DNA of 64,000 nucleotides from JAABVD01 sp965204545 (GTDB taxonomy: Bacteria; Verrucomicrobiota; Verrucomicrobiia; Opitutales; UBA2995): NCBI GenBank assembly GCA_965204545.1, contig CBDBFA010000003.1, positions 1,922,001 through 1,986,000 of the forward strand. The letters run 5' to 3'. The notes beneath the pieces are model-generated. The model was not told where the DNA came from and ran no database searches. It was given only the letters and a program-made list of their open reading frames with translations. Below, in pieces: positions 22,781 through 31,879 of the stretch (the stretch's first letter is position 1; every line of letters begins with the position of its first letter). Position numbers and translations under genes: made by a program.

Positions 22781-24147
22781 AGGCGTTTGAGCAGGTCCGG
22801 ATGTTGGGAGCTGAGGTCAAATTGTTCGGATGGATCATTCTCCAGGTGATAAAGGAGAGGAATATCGAGGGGAGGGCTGGATCGGCCTCCATTTTCCGGT
22901 TGGGTCTTGAAATGAATTTTCCAGGGACCCGATCGATAAGCTTGCAGTTCATCCCGCCGGAAAAAGGCCATGTTCTTTCGGGGGGAGGGCGCCCCCTCGA
23001 ATAGTAGTTCCCGCAAATCTATTCCGTCGATCTTCCTGTCCCGCGGCAATTCGGCCCCGGCCAGCCGGAGGGCAGTGGTGAAAACATCCATGGTGGCGGC
23101 TAACTCAGGAGTGACCCCGGGCTTGATTTTGCCAGGCCACCAGGCGATGGCGGGCACCCGCATTCCGCCCTCCCAGGTGGTAAATTTGCCTCCTCTGAGC
23201 AGACCGGACGAACCGCCGCGCAGTTTTACGGATAACCACGGGCCGTTGTCGCTGGTGAAGAGCACGAAAGTATTGTTGGCCAGATCCAATTCTTTGAGTT
23301 CCCGGAGAATCCTCCCGACACTCCAGTCGATTTCTTCCACGGTATCACCGTAAAGGCCCCGAGGGCTTTGACCTTCAAACCCGTCCGAGGCAAAGAGAGG
23401 AATATGGGGCATGGTGTAGGCCAGATAGAGAAAAAATCGGGTATTTTTATTCTCATTGATAAATGCGATCGCTTCCTCGGTGTATCGTTGAGTCAGAAGG
23501 GATTGGTCGGTGGGAAATTCCACCACCTCGTTGCCTCGCATGAGGGGCACCAGGTTGCGTTGTGGTTTGTTGTCCTCAAAATTCAAGGCCCGAACCCGGT
23601 CAAGGGACCAGTCCCGGCCAAAGATGGCATTTTTGGAAAAAGCCATGGCGGGGTCCACCGCCATGTCATTGCTGTAAGGAACGCCATAGTAGGAATCGAA
23701 TCCCTGGTTGAGTGGGAGAAAGGATTCCTTATGGCCGAGGTGCCATTTCCCGATGCAGGCGGAGGAATAGCCTTGTGGCTTTAACGCTTCGGCGAGAGTG
23801 ATTTCATCCGGATTCAGGCCGGTTTCATGGTGGTGAAAATAGACTCTCAGCGTACCATGCCGGTGTGGATAGCGACCGGTGAGCAGGCTGGCCCGCGAAG
23901 GGGAACAAACGGCGTTTGCAGAATAGAACTGGGTAAACTTCAGGCCTTCTGCGGCCATTTGATCCAACTCAGGTGTTCGAATAGTTGGGTGACCAAAACT
24001 ACCCAGGTCGCCGTAACCCAGATCGTCGCAGAATAAAATCACGAAATTGGGCGGAACTTCCCGAGCTGAAGAATGGAGTGGATGGAAAAGGCAAATTGCC
24101 CACAGAATGGCTGTGGCCCTGGCAAAAAAATTTGCTAGCCCCCACAT
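22741..24147 (-). CDS. formylglycine-dependent sulfatase
   Basis: A 468-residue secreted sulfatase with an N-terminal signal (ATAILWAICLFHPLHSSA). Metal-binding Asp41-Asp42 sit in VILFCDDLGYGDLG, the formylglycine signature is CSPSR at residues 81-85, and GRYPHRHG, GKWHLGHK and FTSDNGPW follow; all are expected for type I sulfatases. Maturation of Cys81 would need a formylglycine-generating enzyme or anSME, not present in the window. The substrate is probably a sulfated glycan. The gene is convergent with the TonB receptor. Its C-terminal 13 residues fall in a perfect inverted repeat, so the natural end may have been replaced. Confidence 0.93.
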   Translation of the reverse strand: MWGLANFFARATAILWAICLFHPLHSSAREVPPNFVILFCDDLGYGDLGSFGHPTIRTPELDQMAAEGLKFTQFYSANAVCSPSRASLLTGRYPHRHGTLRVYFHHHETGLNPDEITLAEALKPQGYSSACIGKWHLGHKESFLPLNQGFDSYYGVPYSNDMAVDPAMAFSKNAIFGRDWSLDRVRALNFEDNKPQRNLVPLMRGNEVVEFPTDQSLLTQRYTEEAIAFINENKNTRFFLYLAYTMPHIPLFASDGFEGQSPRGLYGDTVEEIDWSVGRILRELKELDLANNTFVLFTSDNGPWLSVKLRGGSSGLLRGGKFTTWEGGMRVPAIAWWPGKIKPGVTPELAATMDVFTTALRLAGAELPRDRKIDGIDLRELLFEGAPSPRKNMAFFRRDELQAYRSGPWKIHFKTQPENGGRSSPPLDIPLLYHLENDPSEQFDLSSQHPDLLKRLKEGVKRKMLTSD

Positions 24148-24266
24148 TCCATGAAATTCGCGGCGAGTGAATATGATTTGCAGGAATGTCCGGCCACAAA
24201 AGGCACAGAATTCACAGGGGCGCGGAGTTTTGTAGAAAACAGTAATCGAAAGCCACGGGTTGAGGT

Positions 24267-24343
24267 TGGTCGGGATGACTGGACTTGAACCAGCGACCTC
24301 GCCGACCCGAACGGCGCACTCTACCAGACTGAGCTACATCCCG
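24267..24343 (-). tRNA. tRNA-Pro (CGG)
   Basis: The minus strand folds as a cloverleaf: acceptor CGGGATG pairs with CATCCCG, anticodon stem CGCCG/CGGCG with loop TTCGGGT gives anticodon CGG (Pro), and the T-arm carries GGTTCAAGTCC. The 3' CCA is encoded (24269-24267) after discriminator A. Confidence 0.95.
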
Positions 24344-24415
24344 AAAAGAGTGAGAACAGTTTGAGGAGGATATACTTGTGTCAAGATAAACCACGAGGCG
24401 CGCCAATTAGGAATT

Positions 24416-24460
24416 AAATTGGAGATGCTGAGATTCCGAGGTACTGAGATGCTGAGAAAG
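24416..24460 (+). repeat. dispersed repeat (GAGATGCTGAGATTCCGAGG type), copy 3
   Basis: Nearly identical to 18014-18060 and 19015-19060. It follows an AGGCGCGCCAATTAGGAATT repeat (about 24396-24415) and precedes GATTACACGGAT and CCTGTGCATCCATGTTTTT repeats. The 24344-24615 gap holds nothing else recognisable. Confidence 0.8.
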
Positions 24461-24615
24461 AGAAGGGAAACCACGGATTACACGGATAGGCACGGATTAT
24501 TCAAATCCTGTGCATCCATGTTTTTCCCTCAGAATCTTCGCGAACTTGGCGAGAGGCCATTCTGGATATAGCCACGAGGAGTCGGGCTTGGGGAAGGGGA
24601 TCGGCTAACCTCGGG

Positions 24616-25512
24616 CTAGGAAAAATAGCATAACTCCGCGGCGTGGCGAAGTCCTTCGATGGGATCGTCCCAGGTGGGGATAAACTCGTGGGCCACGTAT
24701 CCGGTGTAGCCGGTTTGGAGGATGGCATCCAGAACGGGACGGTAGTTGATTTCCTGGGTATGGTCGAGTTCCCCGCGGCCCGGATTGCCGGCGGTGTGGT
24801 AATGGGCGATGTAGTCTTTGTACTGGCGAATGCGACGAATGATGTCTCCGTTCATCACCGAAACGTGGTAAACGTCGAAAAGCAGTTTGAAATTTTCCGA
24901 CCCGACCCTATCGATGAGTTCGATACAGAAATCGACGTCGTCGCCAAAGTAGCCGGGGTGTCCTTTCATGGGGTGGGTATCGTCGCGTGAATTGAGGTGT
25001 TCGAGGACCAAGGTGACGCCGTTTTTTTCCGCGTGTGGGACAACTTCCTTCCAGGTATCGACACAGCGCCCGGCCGCTTGTTCTTCGTCCATGCCTGGGA
25101 AACGCATGCCGGTAAAGGTAATGACGTTTTTGCAGCCGATGGTTTTGGCCAGGTCGATTCCCTCCCGCAGGCCGGTCAGGACCCTTTCGCGATACTCCGG
25201 ATTGCATGGCCCGTATCGGAACCCATGGCCTCCCGAAACCAGGGAGATTTTCAAACCCAGGTCCTTTATTTGCGGGTAGTGTTGGGCCGAAATCCCCTCC
25301 ATGGCAACCAAGCCGATGTCCTTACAATGGTGACCCAGAGTCAGGGCATCCATGTGATCCTGAAAGCACCAACCCATGACGGACTGGCGGATCGGGCCGC
25401 GGGCGATTTTTCCTGCCGGGGTCGAGGGATCGGCATTTTGGGCATGGGCTCGGCCCGCCATCAGCACCGCAGCGCTTCCAGCGCCCCATTTCAATAATTG
25501 ACGGCGATTCAT
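24616..25512 (-). CDS. secreted TIM-barrel isomerase (hydroxypyruvate-isomerase-like)
   Basis: The start is set at the ATG 25512, giving MNRRQLLKWGAGSAAVLMAG, a Tat-type signal; upstream in-frame codons run through repeat DNA. The 298-residue product is a xylose-isomerase-like TIM barrel: DHMDALTLGHHCKDIGLVAMEG, NVITFTGMRFPG, GVTLVLEHLNSRDD (metal-ligand Glu), KLLFDVYHVSVMNGD, IAHYHTAGNPGRGE, and YTGYVAHEFIPTWDD. The GNPGR and HEF motifs resemble hydroxypyruvate isomerase and the related sugar-acid isomerases. It is a single gene with tRNA-Pro downstream. It may cooperate with the Gfo/Idh/MocA enzyme at 26861. Confidence 0.88.
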   Translation of the reverse strand: MNRRQLLKWGAGSAAVLMAGRAHAQNADPSTPAGKIARGPIRQSVMGWCFQDHMDALTLGHHCKDIGLVAMEGISAQHYPQIKDLGLKISLVSGGHGFRYGPCNPEYRERVLTGLREGIDLAKTIGCKNVITFTGMRFPGMDEEQAAGRCVDTWKEVVPHAEKNGVTLVLEHLNSRDDTHPMKGHPGYFGDDVDFCIELIDRVGSENFKLLFDVYHVSVMNGDIIRRIRQYKDYIAHYHTAGNPGRGELDHTQEINYRPVLDAILQTGYTGYVAHEFIPTWDDPIEGLRHAAELCYFS

Positions 25513-25827
25513 GGCATGCAAAGGAAGAAGGAAGAAGGAAAAATCAAAATCTTGGCGGCCTTGGCGATCTTGGCGAGATGAAACCTCCAATAGGCGCCCA
25601 GGGGCGCCAATTAAGAATTAGGAATTAGGAATTAGGAATGGGGGAGTAATGGAATGATGGAGAGAAGGACGGCGGAGAGGTTGGTCGCGGATTATTCAAA
25701 TCCTGTACATCCTGTGCATCCATGTTTTTACCCCAGAATCTTGGCGATCTTGGCGAGAGGATATTTTGGTTGGATAATGAGGCGCATTTTGCTGGCGTTT
25801 CAGATCAACCTGATTAGGAGAAAGACC
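25513..25827. other. repeat-filled gap between divergent genes
   Basis: 315 bp made mostly of repeats: GGAAGAAGGAAGAAGG, CTTGGCGATCTTGGCGAGA (twice, about 25555-25575 and 25740-25759), GGCGCCAATTAAGAATTAGG with three AATTAGG units (about 25603-25640), and CCTGTGCATCCATGTTTT. Open frames running through it into the SCO1 gene are considered spurious. Confidence 0.6.
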
Positions 25828-26451
25828 ATGCGGATGTTATTGCTCAGTCTTTTTGGGATCTCGGTTCTGGTGGTTGCAGGCGCATTTTTCATTACCCGTA
25901 AGGATAGCGGAGGCGGGATGTTGGGTCGCGAAATAGACCATTATTGGGAGGTGGGAGAATTTGACCTCACTGACCAGCATGGCAAGCGGTATTCCTCGGA
26001 GACCTTGAAAGGGAAGGTTTGGTTGGCCAATTTCATGTTCACCTCCTGCCCGGCGGAGTGTCCGGTCCTCACCCGGCAATTGGATCTGGTTCGTCAGAAA
26101 CTCGGTCCGCGTGACGACGTGGCCTACGTTTCCTTCAGCGTCGACCCCCAGACCGACACCCCGGATCGTTTGAAGGCGTATTCCGAGGCCTACGGTTCGG
26201 ACCCGAACTGGTCCTTGTTGACCGGCGAGATGGAGGTGATGACCGATGTGATCAGATCGCAATTCCTCCAACCTCTCACCAGGGAGGTGGATGGGGATGA
26301 TCCGGAAAACAATACCATCTTTCACAGCAACCTGATACTGGTCATCGATGGGGAGGGGAGCGTGCGCTACTATTACAATGGACTCGATGCAAGGGCGGCC
26401 ACCTCGCTTTCCCGAGTGGTGGAGGTTTTGCTCGAGGAATCGCGATCGTGA
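25828..26451 (+). CDS. SCO1/SenC-family copper chaperone/thiol protein
   Basis: The ATG at 25828 has an AGGAG ribosome site 7 bp upstream, whereas the upstream extension of the frame consists of repeats. The 207-residue protein has an N-terminal membrane anchor (MLLLSLFGISVLVVAGAFF), then the thioredoxin-like SCO domain: FDLTDQHGKRYSSETLKGKVWLANFMFTSCPAECPVLTRQL with the copper-binding C-x3-C pair, SFSVDPQTDTPDRLKAY, and NTIFHSNLILVID with the third ligand His. SCO proteins deliver copper to the CuA site of cytochrome oxidase or act as periplasmic thiol reductases. No oxidase genes are nearby. Confidence 0.92.
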   Translation: MRMLLLSLFGISVLVVAGAFFITRKDSGGGMLGREIDHYWEVGEFDLTDQHGKRYSSETLKGKVWLANFMFTSCPAECPVLTRQLDLVRQKLGPRDDVAYVSFSVDPQTDTPDRLKAYSEAYGSDPNWSLLTGEMEVMTDVIRSQFLQPLTREVDGDDPENNTIFHSNLILVIDGEGSVRYYYNGLDARAATSLSRVVEVLLEESRS

Positions 26452-26860
26452 TCGGGAAAAAAGAGGATAAAAAAAGGCTGAAGGTTAAAGGCTGAAGGCT
26501 GAAGGAAGAGACTCTCGCAAAGCTCGCAAAGGACGCAATGGGGAGAAGGGGAAAGGCGCGCCAATGAGGAATGAGGAATTGGGAAATTTTGTGTTTTTTG
26601 TACGTTTTGTGGCTATTTTCTTATTTCCTGTTGGCACGGAGTGCCATTCTGTTGCCGCAGGCATCAAGCGAAGCGTTGTTTTATTTAAATCCTGTTCCGG
26701 CGAAGCCGGATACCTTTGCGTTCTTTGCGATCTTGGCGAGAGGCCATTCCGGATACAGCCACGAAGGGTAGGATATGGCATGCGGGCTTGACCCTGGGGA
26801 GTTATTGAAGGCATCCTTTGCCGGGATTAGGATAGGGGGGGTTCAAGGCCCCGAAGCAGC
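26452..26860. other. repeat-rich intergenic region
   Basis: 409 bp. It contains GGCTGAAGGTTAAAGGCTGAAGG, GACTCTCGCAAAGCTCGCAAAGG, AGGCGCGCCAATGAGGAATG and GATCTTGGCGAGAGGCCATTC repeats up to about 26760. The last 100 bp is unique and leads into the oxidoreductase gene. No gene is seen. Confidence 0.55.
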
Positions 26861-28213
26861 ATGAAACAGACACGTCGCGAATTTATTAAGGGAGCCGCAT
26901 TGGCCGGGGGTGTCCTGGTTGCGGCGCCGAACATCATGGCGCAATCGCGCGCGCCCAAATACCGCACCGCTTTGATCGGAACGGGCTGGTGGGGTGGCAA
27001 CATTTTGGGTGAAGCCATGGCTTCCGGAGAATGCAGGATTACCGCATTGTGCGACGTGGACGACCGTTATTTGCACCCGACCCGAGAACGCGTCACCCGA
27101 CTGACGGGAGATGAGCCGAAAACCTACCGTGATTACCGGGAATTGTTCGCCAAGGAAGCGGTGGATATCGCGATCGTCGCGACCCCCGACCATTGGCATC
27201 CCCTGATCACTATCGAAGCTGTGAGAGCCGGCGCTCACGTCTTCGTGGAAAAACCGATCGGCCACACCATCCAGGAAGGAAGAGCCATGGTGAATGCGGC
27301 CCGCGCGGCCGACCGCAAAGTGCAAGTGGGAACCCACCGGCGCATTTCACCGCACAACGTGTCGGGGCGAGAATTCATCCAATCGGGAAAACTGGGGAAA
27401 GTCGGAATGGTGCGATCGTTTGTGCACTATGGCGGGGGGCCCGACAAACCCCTCAGGAACATCGACCCGCCCAAAGAGCTGGATTGGGACATGTGGTGTG
27501 GTCCGGCGCCCCTGCGTCATTATTGTGAAGCATTGCCGGCTGGTTCATTCAGAGCCATTCATCCCAAGGGATTTCGCATGTTTCTCGATTACGCCAACGG
27601 CACCCTGGGGGACTGGGGCATTCATTGGCTCGACCAGATCGTCTGGATTCTGGGGGAAAAATATCCCAGGAAAGTTTTCTCAACGGGGGGCCGGCCCATA
27701 GCGGGACCGCCGCTCTACAACGAGCGGGAACAAACCGGGGACGCTCCCGACCATCAAGTTGCCTCTTATGAGTTTGAAAATTTTACAGCTACCTGGGAGC
27801 ACCGGCGTTTTGCCGGCAACAACGCCGAGAAGGGAGAGAATGTGGGTTGTTACTTCTATGGGACCGAGGGCACTTTTCACATGGGCTGGCGAGATGGCTG
27901 GGTGTTTTATCCCCATGCCAAGAGCCAACCCGTTTTGCGGGAACAGGCTCAATTAAACGATCCGGATTCGCAGAACATAAGGGAACTTTGGGCGGATTTG
28001 CTCCAGTGCATCAAGACCGGGGGCAAACCTGTGTGTGACATCGAAGAGATCCATTACTCCACCAATCTGAGCCTGCTCGGAATGCTCTCCTACAAGCTGG
28101 GTCGAGGCATCGATTGGGATGGCCGGAAGGAACGGATTCTCCACGATGAGAAGGCCAACGATCTGCTCAGGCGCGATTACCGGGGCGAGTGGGAGTATCC
28201 TGGTGCGCGCTGA
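26861..28213 (+). CDS. Gfo/Idh/MocA-family oxidoreductase with Tat signal
   Basis: A 450-residue protein. MKQTRREFIKGAALAGGVLVAAPNIMA is a twin-arginine signal. The NAD(P)-binding Rossmann start follows (YRTALIGTGWWGGNILGEAM), then ITALCDVDD, DIAIVATPDHWHPLI and AGAHVFVEKPIGH (the EKP motif), and the C-terminal alpha/beta domain with the helix GDWGIHWLDQIVWILG. Exported members of this family are typical of Verrucomicrobia and Planctomycetes and oxidise or epimerise sugars; the substrate is not predictable. It starts at the ATG 26861. The stop at 28213 is followed at once by a GGCGCGCGAATTAAGAATTAGG repeat. Confidence 0.93.
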   Translation: MKQTRREFIKGAALAGGVLVAAPNIMAQSRAPKYRTALIGTGWWGGNILGEAMASGECRITALCDVDDRYLHPTRERVTRLTGDEPKTYRDYRELFAKEAVDIAIVATPDHWHPLITIEAVRAGAHVFVEKPIGHTIQEGRAMVNAARAADRKVQVGTHRRISPHNVSGREFIQSGKLGKVGMVRSFVHYGGGPDKPLRNIDPPKELDWDMWCGPAPLRHYCEALPAGSFRAIHPKGFRMFLDYANGTLGDWGIHWLDQIVWILGEKYPRKVFSTGGRPIAGPPLYNEREQTGDAPDHQVASYEFENFTATWEHRRFAGNNAEKGENVGCYFYGTEGTFHMGWRDGWVFYPHAKSQPVLREQAQLNDPDSQNIRELWADLLQCIKTGGKPVCDIEEIHYSTNLSLLGMLSYKLGRGIDWDGRKERILHDEKANDLLRRDYRGEWEYPGAR

Positions 28214-28424
28214 GGCGCGCGAATTAAGAATTAGGAATTAGGAATTAGGAATTCCAGACCACGAATCCCGCTTCGTCCAAGGGCTACGGCTGGACGTGTT
28301 ACACGGATGAACATGGATGATGATTTCGAGAGGCACGGAGTATAATCGTGATCGATAGAAAGGGAGGGAAGCGCTGAAAGCCTTCAGCGAATTAGGGTTT
28401 TTGGTATAGCCTCGATGGCCGAAT
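28214..28424. repeat. repeat tract after the oxidoreductase gene
   Basis: GAGGCGCGCGAATTAAGAATT followed by three AATTAGG-type units (about 28213-28250), then GTGTTACACGGATGAACATGG and AATCGTGATCGATAG repeats. The same families occur in most gaps of the window. No gene is seen. Confidence 0.65.
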
Positions 28425-29669
28425 TCAAGCTCCCGGGTGTGGTTGGGGTTCTTCGGGTCGCGAGGTGGGAGGCTTGAAGAAAGCGGCCATCAGTAGAATG
28501 GCCAGGAGGGCCAAACCGGTCGGGATCAGAAACAAGGTCTGCCAATCCACCGAGCCGTCCTGGAGTTTCAGATTTTCCATCAACTGGGGAAAGGTAAAAC
28601 TGGCTACGACCATGCCGAGGCCCAGGATGAGCAGATTGAACAATCCTTGAGCGCTGGCGCGGACGTCCTGGGGAAAAACCGCATCTACGAAAATATAAAC
28701 GGCGGCAAAGAAGAACGCGTAGCAAATGCCGTGAAGGATCTGTACACCGATGATCATCCAGGCCAGATCCGGCAGAAAGGCAAAAGTGGCAAAGCGCAAT
28801 CCATGTCCCAGGATACCGACGATCATGGTCCACTTCCAACCGAGTTTTGCCAGCACCAAACCCAAAACGATCATGGTGAGGATCTCTGCCACCTGTCCGA
28901 TGCTCATCACTACCATGCTCAGGTTTGCGGAGATGCCTACCCGTGAGGTAAGAAAGATGTCGGAGACGACGAAGTAGCCGTTGTGAATGACCGAATCGAT
29001 AAAGGTGACGATAAAGAGAATGAGGACGAAAGGCAGGCCCAGCAATCTCCCGGCTTTGATCCAGGCCAGCTTGTCCAGGCCTTCCACGTCCTTGCGAGCC
29101 GGGGTATGCGGTAAAAACAAGCTGAACACGGCCAGGATGTACGAGATGATTCCGCCCACGATGAAAATCCAACGGACCTGATCCGGTCCCGCTTCGGCGC
29201 TGAGCAGGAAAATAAACGGCCAACTGACCACGATCCAGCCCACGGTGCCGCCCATACGAACAATGCCGAAGTCCTTGGCCGGGTTTTTCAAATGGGCAAA
29301 GGCGAGGGAATTAGTCACGGAAATGGTGGGCACGTAAAGCAAGCCGTAGAGGAGAAACAGGGAAAAGAAGCTCCAGAAGTGGGTGACATAGGATGCGGCG
29401 ATGAGGGCGGTTCCTCCCACGGCGTGACTGAAGGCGAGAAAGCGTTCGGCGGAAAAGTTGCGGTCGGCAAATTGATTGCTGAAAAAAATACCCAAAATGG
29501 AAGCGATTCCAAACACGGCGCCGACCAGACTCGTTTGCCAACTACTGAATTCCAGCATCCCCATATAGGCGAAAATTTTGGGCTGCCAAGCTCCCCAGAT
29601 GGCGATCTCCAGGAGCATCATGATGAAAAGGAGGGCGCGGAAGTCTTTGGCTGGATTTGTTTTGGTCAT
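28425..29669 (-). CDS. MFS transporter of the nucleoside:H+ symporter type
   Basis: A 414-residue membrane protein with about 12 hydrophobic segments. The N-terminus RALLFIMMLLEIAIWGAWQPKIFAYM, then GIASILGIFFSNQFADRNFSAERFLAFSH, LKNPAKDFGIVRMGGTVGWIVVSWPF and later LHGICYAFFFAAVYIFVDAVFPQDVRASAQGLFNL fit the Nuc_H_symport (NupG/XapB-like) family. In the Planctomycetes/Verrucomicrobia lineage such proteins accompany sugar oxidoreductases and isomerases, so the real substrate may be a sugar and not a nucleoside. It is followed downstream on the same strand by no gene; the PhoD gene lies 61 bp upstream on the same strand and may be co-transcribed. Confidence 0.88.
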   Translation of the reverse strand: MTKTNPAKDFRALLFIMMLLEIAIWGAWQPKIFAYMGMLEFSSWQTSLVGAVFGIASILGIFFSNQFADRNFSAERFLAFSHAVGGTALIAASYVTHFWSFFSLFLLYGLLYVPTISVTNSLAFAHLKNPAKDFGIVRMGGTVGWIVVSWPFIFLLSAEAGPDQVRWIFIVGGIISYILAVFSLFLPHTPARKDVEGLDKLAWIKAGRLLGLPFVLILFIVTFIDSVIHNGYFVVSDIFLTSRVGISANLSMVVMSIGQVAEILTMIVLGLVLAKLGWKWTMIVGILGHGLRFATFAFLPDLAWMIIGVQILHGICYAFFFAAVYIFVDAVFPQDVRASAQGLFNLLILGLGMVVASFTFPQLMENLKLQDGSVDWQTLFLIPTGLALLAILLMAAFFKPPTSRPEEPQPHPGA

Positions 29670-29730
29670 GGAGGGGGCTTTAAAACGTTGAAATTACTGC
29701 GTCCGGCCGACAGGAGCGGACACGGAGGTA

Positions 29731-31638
29731 CTACAACCCAATCTTGATTTTCGTGGACGAGGGCATAAGCCCGGATTTTTCCCACTGGTCGGGGCGGTCT
29801 TTCCCGGCCCTGACAGTGTACTTCCCCTCGGCGTAGACCTTGGGGAGGAAGCGGTCGCCCCGAATGCGCACGGTGTAGAGGATATCACCAGAGGATTCCT
29901 GCACCACCTGGACGACAGGGTTGACCAGGTCCTGAAAAACCAGTTCCGGCAGGTATCCGTAAATTTCCCGTCCGTCGTTGTCTTCCATCCGAATAGTAAT
30001 GGGCCAACCGGGATACTGGGCCTGGTCGCCCCTGCTCAGGTCGACGAAACGCGGCCAGCATTCGAAAGTGGAGGTTCGAGTAGGTTTGTGAAAGCGTACC
30101 AAGGCATAGCCGTCACTCAGGTTGTCATTTCCCCCTTGGGCCGAAAGTGTACGGGCATCGTCCATGGAAATAAAGGACGGGTTGGCGTAGGCATGCATGG
30201 TGATTTTGTTGCGCAGGCCATCGAAGAAATCACCCGTCCATTCCAGCTCATTGTCGATGGGTTGGCCGGCGCCAGCCTTTCCGTCTTCCGGCCACCACCA
30301 GCGACCGTAAATGGTGTTGACAATGGCGGGGTTGGTAAAGCCGAAGGGCCCGTCGCGGAATTTTTCTATTCCGTGTTGGACCACTGTGGCCAGGTGTTGA
30401 TCACCGCAGAGATGGGATGCCCAGGCCCGCCGGATAGCGCGTAGGGCTTTTTTGCGTCCGGTCTGGGGCCACCCGTTGCTGTCGAGGTCGGCCAGCAACC
30501 GGCCTTCTCTGCTGCCGTGGAGGTGAACGGCCCCGGCAAAGGCGGTTTGGGAAAGGACCGCTTTCATTTCGACGTCTTCCCAGTTTTGGGCCCATTGGTC
30601 GAGAAAATGGAGTTGCCGGTCGCCCAACAGGTTCAGGCCCGGCCGGTCAATGGAGGCGGGATCGTATACCGGGTCGTTGATGTGATCGGGCCTGGGGCCC
30701 ATGGCAGGAATCTTTCCTTTCGGACCGCTCTTGAATTTGCGGTCTTCGATGATGGCGAAATCGACTCCCCCGACTTTCAGGTTGGTATAGTAGACCTGAA
30801 TGCCCTGTCCGATAGGGGTCGGGTCGAAAGGATCGGGAAGGTGCCAGGTTTCCTGGTCGTGCACCATTTTTACATACTCGGCGGGCCAGTAGTAACCGCC
30901 GGAATTTCCCGCCGAGCTGTCTGCCACAATACCCCCTTCTCCCCAAACATTTCCCTGACCTATGTCGTGGTCATCCAGAAGGATTACGGTGGGCCGGTCC
31001 TTCATGATTTCCTTGAACTGCCAACCGAACAGGAGCCAGGCAAAGGTGTTTTCCCGATGGTCGTAGCTTTGGTCTCCCGCAAAAAACAACAGGTCCGGAT
31101 CCTGTTGTTTGAGGTTATTCACGATGGAATCGCGGTCCCCCCTGTCGTGGCGCGAATTACAGGAGAGTGAAGCGATTACGATTTCCTGCTTATGGGCCGG
31201 GTCCCGTCGTATCAGGCCCTCGAAAGTCGCCCCTCCACTGTGTCGAAGGCGGTAGGGCACGTTTTTCGAGCCATCCCAATCCTCCACGCGAATGTGGGCA
31301 AACCAGCCTGGGTAGTGCACGGTTGCGGTGGCCGTTTCTTCCCAGCGGTCGTCCCGTTTCAGTTCCAAGGTCACCTCCCGGTCCTCACCCGGTTTCAAGG
31401 GAAACAGTTGGGCCGTCATTTTCATGACCCCGTCCTGTTGCGTATAGAGGGCAAATCCGATTACCTTATCCCGGTCGACCCTGACAAATTCGTCCATGAA
31501 TCCCTTGGGTTCACGCTCCCAGATATCTTCGCGGGTGGCCGTGCCCAGATTGCTGCCCCGATCCCCGGGGAAAGCGGAGGAGGCAATCAAGGATGGAACA
31601 GCCGACGCCAGGAACAAAAAGAAGAGCTGAATTTTCAT
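29731..31638 (-). CDS. PhoD-like alkaline phosphatase/phosphodiesterase
   Basis: A 635-residue secreted protein with a signal peptide (MKIQLFFLFLASAVPSLIASSA). The metallophosphatase core includes EIVIASLSCNSRHDRGDRDSIV, DPDLLFFAGDQSYDHREN (metal-binding GDQ), VILLDDHDIGQGNVWG (D-D-H-D), SQTAFAGAVHLHG and WASHLCGDQHLATVVQHG with the late GDQH motif. This matches PhoD-like metallophosphatases (usual length 450-650), which hydrolyse phosphomono- or diesters, including teichoic acid in some species. It is transcribed away from the aquaglyceroporin and glycerol kinase genes, so release of glycerol from a phosphodiester is a possible link. Confidence 0.87.
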   Translation of the reverse strand: MKIQLFFLFLASAVPSLIASSAFPGDRGSNLGTATREDIWEREPKGFMDEFVRVDRDKVIGFALYTQQDGVMKMTAQLFPLKPGEDREVTLELKRDDRWEETATATVHYPGWFAHIRVEDWDGSKNVPYRLRHSGGATFEGLIRRDPAHKQEIVIASLSCNSRHDRGDRDSIVNNLKQQDPDLLFFAGDQSYDHRENTFAWLLFGWQFKEIMKDRPTVILLDDHDIGQGNVWGEGGIVADSSAGNSGGYYWPAEYVKMVHDQETWHLPDPFDPTPIGQGIQVYYTNLKVGGVDFAIIEDRKFKSGPKGKIPAMGPRPDHINDPVYDPASIDRPGLNLLGDRQLHFLDQWAQNWEDVEMKAVLSQTAFAGAVHLHGSREGRLLADLDSNGWPQTGRKKALRAIRRAWASHLCGDQHLATVVQHGIEKFRDGPFGFTNPAIVNTIYGRWWWPEDGKAGAGQPIDNELEWTGDFFDGLRNKITMHAYANPSFISMDDARTLSAQGGNDNLSDGYALVRFHKPTRTSTFECWPRFVDLSRGDQAQYPGWPITIRMEDNDGREIYGYLPELVFQDLVNPVVQVVQESSGDILYTVRIRGDRFLPKVYAEGKYTVRAGKDRPDQWEKSGLMPSSTKIKIGL

Positions 31639-31745
31639 AAGTGGATTGGTTTCGAAAAATACTGAGGGTTCGGGCTTTGCGCCATTGGGGTAAACATTGG
31701 AATAACCGGCGGGTCGGCAACACCATAATTTTAAACAGGTACAGT

Positions 31746-31770
31746 TGTAGGAGCGGGTTTATCCCGCGAT
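31746..31770 (+). repeat. single REP-like palindrome
   Basis: TGTAGGAGCGGGTTTATCCC followed by GCGAT, the same 25-nt GTAG-headed unit as at 5326-5397. It lies between the divergent PhoD and aquaglyceroporin genes. Confidence 0.7.
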
Positions 31771-31879
31771 TCTCAAACAATTCAGCCTTTCTCGTCAGGC
31801 CTATCCTTATCCTTCAATTTTAGGACAATTCAAATCTCCACTTGATCCAAGATGCAAAAGGCGCCTAAGCTTCTGGAAT

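Noticed and set aside
28384..29223. 279-codon frame overlapping the MFS transporter
   Set aside because: Same-strand, other-frame shadow with Arg/His-rich, non-membrane sequence; the MFS frame is clearly the coding one.
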